Assembly: GCA_016098155.1 (NCBI GenBank)
Contig: JAAAJB010000443.1
Location: 6,481 to 30,116 of the forward strand
Reading direction: 5' to 3'
DNA length: 23,636 nucleotides
Source: Actinomortierella ambigua
Lineage: Eukaryota > Mortierellomycota > Mortierellomycetes > Mortierellales > Mortierellaceae
Shown here one piece after another: positions 1 to 8,427 of this stretch; within the stretch, counting starts at the first letter, position 1; every line of letters begins with the position of its first letter. The position numbers were made by a program, and so were the translations under genes. A model generated the notes under the pieces. That model was not told the DNA's origin, searched no databases, and worked only from the letters and a program-made list of their open reading frames with translations.

Positions 1-141
1 AAAAAAAAAAAAAAAAAAAAGACGACACCTGGGTCATTCTCCACGTTTCACGGGGGACGCAAAAGGGGGTGAGGGGAAATGAACCACATACTCATCATAG
101 AGTGTTTTTTTATCTACCTGCTTATGAACTGGGCTCTGTAG
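1..141. other. Left edge: poly(A) run and probable intron before the first visible exon
   Basis: The window opens with 20 consecutive A residues. The stretch up to 141 ends in a good 3' splice site (tgtag at 137-141) directly before the aminopeptidase exon, and the frame used downstream meets a TAG at 139-141. It is therefore best read as the end of an intron. A GTGAGG at 69-74 could be a 5' splice site, with an exon piece before it, but I could not recognise any aminopeptidase sequence in 21-68 in any frame. Confidence 0.5.
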
Positions 142-1369
142 ACTATGAAGTTCACCAACCCAAAGCGATCAGAGCATCAAGTGTACGCCAAGTTTGACTT
201 TGAGTGTCGTATGCGTGGATCGCAGATGCTCGCCTATGTACCTGTAGTTGCCGGTGGTTCCAATGCATTGACAATGCACTATGTTAACAACGACCAGCCA
301 TTATGCGACGGCGACCTTATTCTCATGGATGCCGGTGGAGTATGTGCTCTTTGACTTTTTGGAGCTTTGTCATGTTGGATTGATGCTGCCCCTTTCATTT
401 TTTTTTCAAATGGGATTACTGACGCTCTCCTACATCTCGCTCGGCAACAACCAAACCTTTCTCAGGAATACAATGGATACGCCAGCGATATTACTAGAAC
501 TTGGCCAGTCAACGGAAAGTTTACCAGCGCTCAACGAGACCTGTATGAGGTGGTGTTGCGGGCTAACAAGGAATGCATCAAGGTAAAAAAAAAATCAAGC
601 ACGCTATCGCTCGAAAAAAAGAAATGGAGGAGGAGCTTGGTATGGCCTAGTGGTGCTTACTAATCGCGCGTCTATCTTATCTCCCTTTCGTCTTTTCAAA
701 TATTTCTTCTTCTTTCAGCTCTGCACCGAGGAGCAGAGAATTACCTTGAACCAGATTCACGATGTGTCTATGAAGCTAATCAAGGAGGGCATTGCACATC
801 TGGGTATTACAGCCATGCCACATGTAAGTATTTGTTCATTGTATCGCCCTTTGTCAGAGGGAGAGGGTCTCAGAGGATAGCAACAAACATGTCTTAACAA
901 TTCTCGACGATTCGTTTTTTTTTTTCATTGTACGACTAGGATGTGGATCGCCGGCTTTACCCTCACCATGTAGGCCATTATTTAGGCATGGATGTACATG
1001 ACACGAGCGACATCTCTCGGAATCGGATCTTGACTCAGGGCATGGTTGTCACCATTGGTAAGGATCGCTGGATCTCTTGTCCACAACTAAAAGATAAAAA
1101 AGATAAGAGATACAGATTGGTGACTATTTGCCTCCATTACCATTGTTCTGATGCGATGTTCTCCAAATGCCTTCTTTGTCGCAATAATAGAACCCGGTTT
1201 GTACATTCCAAGAGACCCCGCATACCCTGAAAAGTACCAGGGTATCGGCATCCGTATCGAAGACAACGTTGTCATCGGTAAAGATGAACCGTATATTCTA
1301 AGTGTCACGACTCCCAAAGAAGTAGTTGATATCGAATACTGTTGTGCAGCAGAACCGTCACCGGTCTGA
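142..1369 (+). CDS. XPNPEP3: Xaa-Pro aminopeptidase, XPNPEP3/Icp55 type (M24B), 5'-partial, five exons
   Basis: Exons read as 142-339, 466-582, 719-823, 940-1057 and 1191-1369. All introns are GT-AG and every phase closes, giving 238 residues and a TGA stop. The protein is the C-terminal pita-bread domain of an M24B metallopeptidase, which removes an N-terminal residue preceding proline. In the XPNPEP3/Icp55 branch the enzyme trims mitochondrial proteins after the processing peptidase has cut them. All five metal ligands are visible: Asp at 328-330 (LMDAGG), Asp at 487-489 (SDITRTWP), His at 976-978 ([13 protein letters not shown]), Glu across the last intron (EPGLYIP) and Glu at 1259-1261 (GIRIED). 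The match to human XPNPEP3 runs almost to the end (TSLHK-free, [19 protein letters not shown] core). The N-terminal domain and any mitochondrial presequence lie outside the window, so the targeting is inferred from family. The ATG at 145 is internal, not the start. Certain for family, good for subfamily. Confidence 0.9.
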
Positions 1370-1455
1370 AGCAGTAGTAGGATCAAAAAAGGCGCACCCT
1401 AGACAATTTTCCTTGAAAAAACAGCCCAGTGAAGATTACGTTTTCTTTTTGCTGA

Positions 1456-1461
1456 TTTATT
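1456..1461 (-). terminator. Putative polyadenylation signal of the defensin-like gene
   Basis: On the minus strand this reads AATAAA, about 60 nt beyond the stop codon of the defensin-like gene. No canonical signal was seen on the plus strand for the converging aminopeptidase gene, whose stop is at 1369. Confidence 0.5.
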
Positions 1462-1521
1462 GAAAATGTCGGTCAGGAAGCTCTGGACGCTTGCAAGGTC
1501 TACTTGCTGGGCAGCGACATT

Positions 1522-1894
1522 TTAGTTGCTACACTTGCACGAGTTATTGGAGCATGACCCGCCTTTGAAGCCATGCGATTCGCACAACGCCTTACAGTCG
1601 TCTGAATCACATGATCCTCTCCGCTCTAGACTCTGTTGTTGAAAAACAAAAGAAAAAGTGAATGCTGCGTTAGACTTTTAAATGAAGATTGGTAGACGGT
1701 ATGAGGGCATGCAAGTTACCGGGAAGAGAAAAGATAAAGAGATAACTCACATTGGTATTATCTGCAAGACGAAGGTCGAAACGGTTGCCGATGTGGCCAT
1801 GTGGGTGAGCCATTGCGACAGAGAAAAGTAACAAAATTGCCCAGACAGCGGCAAAGACCCTGGGCGAAGGTGAACTGTCCTGAGAAAGCCTCAT
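1522..1894 (-). CDS. Secreted defensin-like peptide precursor with six cysteines (CS-alpha-beta pattern), two exons
   Basis: Exon 1 is 1894-1751 and exon 2 is 1632-1522. The intron has a GTGAGT donor and a CAACAG acceptor and lies in phase 0; the precursor is 84 residues. Residues 1-29 form a signal peptide with a hydrophobic core (VWAILLLFSVAMA) and an A-M-A cleavage site. A pro-segment of about 24 residues follows and ends in Arg-Arg at 52-53, a Kex2-type processing site. The mature part, about 31 residues, has cysteines at 56, 61, 65, 75, 80 and 82: C-x4-C-x3-C-x9-C-x4-C-x-C, with Gly-Gly two residues before the fourth cysteine. CxxxC, a GGxC-like turn and a final CxC are the signature of invertebrate- and fungal-type defensins such as plectasin. 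The mature peptide is slightly acidic, unlike most defensins. Role by analogy: secreted antibacterial or competition factor; another cysteine-stabilised peptide role is possible. The start is the only ATG giving the signal peptide. Confidence 0.8.
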
Positions 1895-2377
1895 ACTTCT
1901 TTGTCTCGTCTTGGAGTCTTGGTATGTCTGTCCTTCTTTCCTGAGCAGTATTTGGTCTTGAGAATGAAAAAAAAAAGATGGAGCTCGTTTGAATTTGAAA
2001 GAAACGAAAAGAAAAAAAAAGGCAAGAAACCGCCGATAGTTCCCCCACCACTCTTATGAAAGAAATACCTGCGTCTGTTTCCCCCCTTTCCCACTCCCTT
2101 TGGTTTCCGATGCAACCGACCTCCTTGCCTCTCCGTTAACCCCCTTGTTTTCTTTTTTGGTTCAATCCAACGACAACGCGCGAGCGAAACAGCCATACAC
2201 CCAATAATTTGTTCTCCTGGAAATGGATGAGCTCAGGGCGTTAAAGGACTGGATCTGTGGTACACATAGGAAAAATAACTAGTTCATGTGTATTGGTGCT
2301 CAAAGCATTCGGCAACACACACACACACACACATGCACACACAAACCTCCTCTCCGCATCCATTGTTCCTATCGACT
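1895..2377. other. Spacer upstream of the defensin-like gene, low complexity
   Basis: This is the promoter side of the minus-strand defensin-like gene. It is strongly asymmetric: A/G-rich to about 2010, then pyrimidine-rich runs of C and T from about 2075 to 2160. Open frames crossing it consist mostly of Lys, Arg and Phe runs and are not credible proteins. A CA microsatellite lies at its right end. No TATA box or known operator could be supported. Confidence 0.5.
2315..2343. repeat. (AC)n microsatellite
   Basis: Nine AC units at 2315-2333, a TG interruption, then several more CA units to 2343. It is a simple-sequence repeat in non-coding DNA. Confidence 0.9.
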
Positions 2378-2536
2378 ATGGTGTTCGATCCATCCAAACG
2401 CGAAAGCACCACGACTATCTCCCTTAACGACAATACTTTTTTCTATCGCACCAAGACCCAGCGGGGAAAGAGTGTGGGTCAATTCAGCTTCGACCAGAGC
2501 ATTGGCACTCGAAGAAGACACAGGACCCTTCTTTAA
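2378..2536 (+). CDS. Possible small ORF, 52 residues, unknown
   Basis: An ATG with A at -3 and G at +4 opens a 52-codon frame ending in TAA. It begins MVFDPSKRES and contains KTQRGKSVGQFSF, polar and basic with no signal peptide or membrane segment. Codons up to about residue 41 favour C or G in the third position more than the flanking spacer does. That suggests a real exon whose last part may instead be intron. No family recognised. A 24-base poly(A) run starts 77 nt after the stop, so a retroposed fragment is an alternative. A chance ORF remains quite possible. Confidence 0.25.
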   Translation: MVFDPSKRESTTTISLNDNTFFYRTKTQRGKSVGQFSFDQSIGTRRRHRTLL

Positions 2537-2612
2537 AACCACGAGATTGACAAAATCCCGTGCATGCCCACGGGAATGGCACGCAGTGGACCATTGGTGC
2601 GAGGTCCTATCC

Positions 2613-2636
2613 AAAAAAAAAAAAAAAAAAAAAAAA
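2613..2636. repeat. Poly(A) run of 24
   Basis: Twenty-four uninterrupted A residues between cc and gtta. It could be a simple homopolymer or the tail of an old retroposed insertion ending here. No convincing target-site duplication was seen beside it. Confidence 0.9.
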
Positions 2637-3533
2637 GTTAGACTCTACATGGGAACATTTCCGAGGTGAAGCCAGGCACAACATGACTCGGTTTCCTATT
2701 ACATTCGACATTTTATCCAGCGGGACTGGAGCAGCGTATGATACAAGAGCGAGCACATATGTGCCCAGAGAGACGCATGGTAGTGGTTTCATTTTGTTGT
2801 TAGTTGATTAGGTGGAAGAGTGAGGAGAAAGAAGACGAGAAGGGGAAAGGGTATTATTGGGTTATAAGAGGCAAAACTTCAGCAAGGGACTGTCAGCGAC
2901 AGTAAGATTTCATGATTCCCAAACCGCATTAGTGTCATGAGTTCGACAGTATGGCGGCCTGCTATCTCGATACTACCATGTTGTCTAAAAGGATCCCGGA
3001 GTGCGTATTTTGTATCTCAATTTGTGGTCAGTGCTGAGGTTGGGACGTTGACCATGCCCAAGAGTATACATAGTGACATCGATGACAGGGTCATCACAAA
3101 GCATATGTTACAGTGGGTATTGCATCGTCGTAGAGGTGACTAGAACGGGGATGCCCAAGAAGCTCCTTCCGCCGAGAGAGGAAGACACTTGTCGTATTGT
3201 GTCCACGGAGAAAAACCACGCAGTCCTATAGATATGACGGGGTTAGGTTAGGATGAATTGCATGCCGTTGGACATGGCAGGGAGGGGGGGACAACCAAAC
3301 CTGAATGTGGAAAGCAAACCGTGACGACCGTTTTGATATGCAGGGATTGTACGATGTCATACAGACGCACCCCCCCCCCCTTTTTCTTCACACATTAGAC
3401 TTGTGTCCATCCTTCTCCACCTCATTTGCTTCCTTCATTATTCATTCCTCATCATACATTCACCCTCATCTCTCTTCACACTCTAAAAGTCTCTTCCCCG
3501 TTCCAGAAATGGTACGCGAAAATAAAACCAGAT
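2637..3533. other. Spacer and 5' leader of the kinase gene
   Basis: No gene could be supported here. A 68-codon frame at 2937-3143 has unremarkable composition and no recognisable motif. A run of ten C at 3371-3380 followed by T/C-rich sequence to about 3505 looks like the pyrimidine-rich promoter and 5' leader commonly seen before fungal starts. Kinase start candidates fall at its end. Confidence 0.45.
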
Positions 3534-6395
3534 ATGATATCGAGACTGGCACCAATCGCACACCCTCTAACACGAAAACCTCCCCAATCCCAGTCATCTT
3601 TTGTTCTTGGAACAAAAATAGGCTCCGGCGGCTTTGGCTCCGTCTATTGTGCTCATCGGCAAGGTCTACAATGTGCCGCCAAAGAGTGCTTCGCCTCCTA
3701 TGTCGACCTATCCAATGCTGCGGTTAAGAAGGAGATTGCCATCCTCCAACAACTCCGACATCGCTACATCATCCAGTACTTTGAATCCCTCGAACACGAC
3801 GGTCGCACCTACATCCTCATGGATCTGGCTGAGAAGGGAAGTCTCGCTGGCGCCATTGCTCGGGGCGAGGTGACAGACTGGCCAACAAGGAATCGCATAG
3901 CTCACGAGGTTGCTCGAGGACTCGAGTACATTCATTATCGAGACATCCTCCATCGAGATCTCAAGACAGCCAATGTCCTCCTGACTCGATTCATGGAGGT
4001 CAGGCTGTGTGATTTTGGACTCGCCAAGGTCAAGACCATCAGTGCCTCATCATCATCGGCTGCATCAACTGGCGGATTCAAGGGAACACTCCGATGGGCA
4101 GCACCAGAGGTACTCGATATACGACCCAGGTACTCGAAGAAGTCGGATATCTATGCTCTTGGGATGGTGATGTGGGCCATGGCCGCCAATTGTTCCGAGC
4201 CATTTCATGACCAGCAGGACAACATGGTTGTTGCAATGCTTATCAGGAGTGGCGAACGCGAGGAGATCCCTCAAGACACTCCTGCCGAATATCGGTCATG
4301 GATCGAGCAATGCTGGCATCAGGATCCGAATCAACGACCTGATGCCAAAGATGTAATCCTCGAGGACGATGTCGCGATGGGCTCGCAATTTGACGCGATT
4401 GGGTCCATTCTCTCTCTCGGGTCCAGCTTCAACGACACGGTCGACGATCGACAGGCTGCTTTGGGGCTCGATGGTGCTTTGGACAGGCTGACGATCGCCG
4501 ACAACCGAGTAAGGAATCTTGACATCAAGCACGGCGACACTCAAAAGGAGCTGCATCGAGGCGACGACGACGACGTCATCGACTATCTCCGAAGGATAGC
4601 CAGCAAGGGCAATGCCGACGCTCAGCTCGTCCTTGGATGGATGTGTGATCGTGGTCTGGATATCGCTGGGAAGACGGAAGACGCTCCTCTCTGGTACCGC
4701 AAGGCAGCCCAACAAGGTCATTCGACAGCCCAGCTCCGACTCGGTCGGATGTACGAGAGCCATGATAGCAGAGGTGATGCCGAGCATAGTGACAGCGAAG
4801 CGGCCAAATGGTACCGAATGGCAGCTGAACACGGTGAGGTGCAAGCCCAACTCCGGCTGGGAGTGCTCCATTTCCATGGTCGAGGCGTGGTTCAGAATGA
4901 TGTAGAGGCCGCTCAATGGTTCCGACGAGCAGCCGAGTCCGGTGAGGCAGAGGCGCAGTTCAACCTAGGATTGATGTGCTCTCGCGGCCAAGGCGTTGAG
5001 AAGAACGATGTTGATGGTGCATCCTGGATGCGAAAGGCGGCAGATCAAGACATGGCCGAAGCACAATTTGGTCTTGGATCGATGTACGTAGATGGGCGCG
5101 GTGTCGAGCAGTCGGACGAGATGGGGGTGATGTGGTATCGACGAGCAGCAGACGATGGCCATGCAGCAGCACAACTCCATCTCGGGCTGATGTACACCAG
5201 GGGTCGCGGGGTGGATCAGAGCGATACCGAGGCTGTTGCATGGTTACTCAAGTCGGCCGAGCAGGACAATTCCGATGCACAGGTTCAACTTGGAGACATG
5301 TATCAATACGGCCGAGGGCTCGACCAGAGCCATACGGAGGCTCTGGGATGGTACCGTAGATCTGCCACCCTCGCCAATGGTAGGGCTGAGACAAAGCTTG
5401 GTCTGGCGTACCAAAACGGCACCGGTGTCGACAAAGACAAGGCCACCGCCGTTTCATGGTACCATAAGGCTGCCAACCATGGAGATGCCGAAGGACAGTA
5501 CTGTCTTGGCAAGCTTTACAAGGATGGTGATGGTGTCGTAAGAAGCTCTGAAGAAGCGCTTGCATGGTATCGAAGAGCGGCAGATCAAGGATATGCACAG
5601 GCACATGGAGGCATTGCATTCATCTACGCCGACGGTCTAAGGGGGAATTCCAACGCTTTACAGGTTGAAGATTGGCGTCGCAAGGTCGTTAAACCGGATG
5701 ATGTCGTCTTACAGAATCGGCTGGGTCTGTTGTTTTATCAAGGCATTTTCGTCAGGCGGGATTATGTCGAGGCAGTAGTATGGTTCCGCATGGCTGCATG
5801 CCAAGGGGATGCGGAGGCGGAATTCCACCTCGGTATTGCATTCAAGGACGGTAAGGGTGTCCCGCAGAGCGATGTCGAAGCAGCGGAATGGATTCGCAAG
5901 GCCGCCAACCATGGACATGCAGAGGCACAGTGTTCTTTGGGCCGGATGTATGATTTCGGCCTTGGAGTCGAGCAAGACGACAAGCTTGCTGTTGAGTGGT
6001 ACACCAAGTGCGCTGTGCAAGGCTACCAATCTGAGCTGTTTTATCTTGGGTCTATGTACGAGCTCGGCATTGGGGTAGAGCGCGACGACAAGAAAGCACT
6101 TCTCCTGCTTCAGCAGGCTGTAGCTTGGGGCATGTCTGCACGCTTTCACATCGAATGGCTGACTTCGTATGATTATCGATCGCCAGTGGACGATTCGGAC
6201 GCTCTCGCCCTGTATCGTGAGGGTGCGGCCAAAGGATATGCCGCGGCTCATTACAATCTTGGACTGTTGTACGAGAAGGGTCGTGGAGTTCAGATCGACA
6301 GGAGCCAGGCGATGGAATGGTATAGAAGAGCGATGGAGCAAGGACATACGCATTCACACCCTCGACTAGTCTTTCTCGAGAGGATGACTAGGTAA
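3534..6395 (+). CDS. TKL-like protein kinase fused to about 16 Sel1 repeats
   Basis: Single exon. From the ATG at 3534 it encodes 953 residues. The same frame is open to an ATG at 3426, but that segment is C/T-rich leader-like sequence, so 3534 is preferred. The kinase domain spans about residues 24-276: glycine loop GSGGFGSVY (30-38), Lys50 in AAKEC, Glu67 in KKEIAIL, HRDLKTAN (140-147), DFG (160-162), APE (190-192). All catalytic residues are present, so it should be active, probably on Ser/Thr. A Ser/Asp-rich linker follows. From about 370 to the end run tandem 36-residue Sel1 repeats of the form AQ-x2-LG-x-MY-x2-GRGV-x10-WYRRAA; I count 16, with numbers 10 and 15 degenerate. Sel1 arrays form alpha-solenoid scaffolds that bind partner proteins. 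Kinase-Sel1 fusions are known to be numerous in Mortierellomycota and Glomeromycotina. No signal peptide or membrane segment is seen; substrate unknown. Confidence 0.93.
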   Translation: MISRLAPIAHPLTRKPPQSQSSFVLGTKIGSGGFGSVYCAHRQGLQCAAKECFASYVDLSNAAVKKEIAILQQLRHRYIIQYFESLEHDGRTYILMDLAEKGSLAGAIARGEVTDWPTRNRIAHEVARGLEYIHYRDILHRDLKTANVLLTRFMEVRLCDFGLAKVKTISASSSSAASTGGFKGTLRWAAPEVLDIRPRYSKKSDIYALGMVMWAMAANCSEPFHDQQDNMVVAMLIRSGEREEIPQDTPAEYRSWIEQCWHQDPNQRPDAKDVILEDDVAMGSQFDAIGSILSLGSSFNDTVDDRQAALGLDGALDRLTIADNRVRNLDIKHGDTQKELHRGDDDDVIDYLRRIASKGNADAQLVLGWMCDRGLDIAGKTEDAPLWYRKAAQQGHSTAQLRLGRMYESHDSRGDAEHSDSEAAKWYRMAAEHGEVQAQLRLGVLHFHGRGVVQNDVEAAQWFRRAAESGEAEAQFNLGLMCSRGQGVEKNDVDGASWMRKAADQDMAEAQFGLGSMYVDGRGVEQSDEMGVMWYRRAADDGHAAAQLHLGLMYTRGRGVDQSDTEAVAWLLKSAEQDNSDAQVQLGDMYQYGRGLDQSHTEALGWYRRSATLANGRAETKLGLAYQNGTGVDKDKATAVSWYHKAANHGDAEGQYCLGKLYKDGDGVVRSSEEALAWYRRAADQGYAQAHGGIAFIYADGLRGNSNALQVEDWRRKVVKPDDVVLQNRLGLLFYQGIFVRRDYVEAVVWFRMAACQGDAEAEFHLGIAFKDGKGVPQSDVEAAEWIRKAANHGHAEAQCSLGRMYDFGLGVEQDDKLAVEWYTKCAVQGYQSELFYLGSMYELGIGVERDDKKALLLLQQAVAWGMSARFHIEWLTSYDYRSPVDDSDALALYREGAAKGYAAAHYNLGLLYEKGRGVQIDRSQAMEWYRRAMEQGHTHSHPRLVFLERMTR

Positions 6396-8427
6396 ATAGT
6401 AATGCGCGATCATGAAGAGGCGCACTGTGCAGCTAGTCATAAACTCTACAAGCCTTTCTGTTATCAATACATGAATTCTATGTGGGGAGCAAACATGTTC
6501 TGAGAGGTCTATGGTGTTCTTGACGTGCTCAAGTCATCAAGCTTGAAGGTAACTCGAAAGCTGAGACATTCCTCCTCTATATTTCGCCATCTGCTCTACA
6601 CGCAAGAGGTGCAAGTAGGAAGGCATGGTAGCAAAGCCTTGGGCCGAGAAGATAAAATTGCAGGCTTGTGTTGGGATATTGTCGCTCGGTATGAGCGGAT
6701 GATGTCTTCGAGCTCTTGAATCCAATATCCCGATGCGTCGTCTAGTGATCATCCTATCTTCCATGGTGCGGTATACCCAGCGCACGATGCATAGATCGGC
6801 ACTGTCGGCGTGCTTGGTATAATGTCCAAATGATATCGCGGAGAATGAGCGAGCGAGTCGCCATGATGCAAGAAGGGGAAGCTGAGGAATTGTCAACTAT
6901 GCTGAATAGGAAAGGAGTGGCTAGTGGACTAGATCTTTCTCGTTACAACTGTCCTTGAGGATACTGCTGCGCCTTACTTGTTGCTCCTAGAGAGATTGGC
7001 GGGACTCACCATTCATCAAAGAGACCTTGGATACTGGACAGAATATTGTCCTTGCCAACCTGCCACATGCAAAAGTGGTGGGAAGAGTATGTCCGTATAG
7101 CAGCAGGGAGTGCGTAAACAATGGTATTTATTTGTGAATGTCAGCAGCCGCTACATACCCCTCGACTCCGTCTCGAACTAAACTGGGAGGTGTATAGAAG
7201 GAGGAGGACATGGTGCTGGCTATAATAGCCAAAAATATGTTATGAGGACGACTGTTGTATTGAAAGAGAGGTGAGAGAGTTTGCGAGTGTATCATGCGTG
7301 CTTCCCCTATCGTGTCAACGGCATACTACTTGACAGCTACTACTAGAGCAAGAACTGTGTTTTCAGTCACTTCAACCCTCTTCCATTCATACGTCTCCCA
7401 TTTGACACACCTTCACAGTCTCTCTCCCATGGCGTAACAGAAAGAAACAAACCAAGCCATGATGAGAGCGGTGGAGAGAGACTCTTGCCCATTGCCCCTG
7501 GCTGCTGTTTTAGACAGGGACCAAAGCTTATACACGCGAGTTTTGTGGGGCGGGCCGGAAGGACAAGGGAAGGGCGGCGAGTATGTCATGGGCTACGGGA
7601 GAGGAGCTTCCCTCTGGTTGGTTGGGTTGGACAGAGAAGAGAGATTCTGTTTTTCCACGGGTTCCACAGGAAGGGAAACCCAAAATGGGGAAAATAGTGT
7701 GGGGGAGCGCACGAGCCCGAATAAGCCCCTTGATGGGCCTAACAGACGGCACGCAAACAAACAAACAAAAACTCTCCCACCCCACCATTCATTCAAGAGA
7801 GAGAGGGTGAGAGAGAAAAGGGTGCACATGGGTAGGGAATGTAGCAGTGACGATGATTATTATTACTGAGAGACAAGACAGACAGACAGCGAGCTTATGA
7901 TAGTTGTTGGACCCCCGCTCCATTCTCCGGATCTATTGTCCGACCGGCTTATTTCAGTCTCCGGGAGGGGGAATCGATAATAATGTACTTGAGATATGCA
8001 TGCTGCTGGGGTGGGTTGTGGTGTGGGGTCAGACTACTATTTTGACAGCCAGACTACGTAGCTGTTAGATGAACAAGCCACAGCACCTACTGGACTTGGT
8101 CCACTTAACAGCAGAGAAGGAAGAGAAGAGCTGCTGCACTGTGGGAAGAAAACAACAACAACACAGGTACTGTACTTTGTACTGCTGTGGTATATCTTGA
8201 CAGGACAGGAAACAGGAGAACAGGCCCAATCACCACTCGCTGGTCACTCTCCTGCTGTTGCTACCCACTCATAGCCAAACGTGTGTTCCATTCCTTCCCT
8301 CTCTCCTTTTCCTCCCTTTTTTAAAGGCTTCGTTTCTTTCTGCCCCCCGCCCCACTTTTCTCTTTCTTCCTCATTCATTCATCCACCCACTCTTCTCAAC
8401 CTCCATTCATTCAAAGTCCATTCGACA
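6396..8427. other. Two-kilobase spacer between the kinase and PAH genes
   Basis: The first part is the 3' flank of the kinase, with no canonical AATAAA. At 6596-7211 the minus strand has exon-like pieces, listed separately. From 7212 to 8427 lies the PAH promoter region: CAAA repeats near 7754-7772, GACA repeats near 7868-7888, a CCAAT at about 8225, and a long C/T-rich leader from about 8283 to the PAH start. Open frames at 7459-7869 on both strands are low complexity and look spurious. Confidence 0.5.
6596..7211 (-). pseudogene. Possible small or decayed minus-strand gene with an in-frame TGA
   Basis: An ATG at 7211-7209 in good context (cacc before it) opens a plausible N-terminus beginning MSSSFYTPPSLVRDGVEG, which ends at a GTATGT or GTAGCG donor near 7155. 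A second exon-like piece at 7059-7010 reads VGKDNILSSIQGLFDE between a GGCAG acceptor and a strong GTGAGT donor. A third piece from 6881, after CCTCAG, stays open to 6596 in the matching phase except for one TGA at 6751-6749. The first join keeps frame only with the weaker GTAGCG donor. No family recognised. It may be a broken gene, a gene with different splicing, or chance. A fully open competing frame at 6896-6537 weakens the case. Confidence 0.25.

Noticed and set aside
2380..2395. GTTCGATCC resembling a tRNA B box
   Set aside because: No A box at the required distance, and the flanks cannot fold into acceptor and anticodon stems.
1669..2645. GTTAGACT present near 1669 and at 2637, as a possible target-site duplication around an insertion
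   Set aside because: Only eight bases match, the copies are about 970 nt apart and they bracket the intact defensin-like gene, so chance is more likely.
2937..3143. 68-codon plus-strand frame in the spacer before the kinase
   Set aside because: No recognisable motif, mixed codon use and no splice or signal evidence.
4296..4916. 206-codon minus-strand frame inside the kinase gene
   Set aside because: Lies opposite the linker and first Sel1 repeats. The sense frame has repeat periodicity and catalytic motifs, the antisense none.
7459..7869. 136-codon plus-strand frame in the PAH upstream region
   Set aside because: Low-complexity product ending in DDDYYY, no conserved pattern, and an equally long frame on the other strand.
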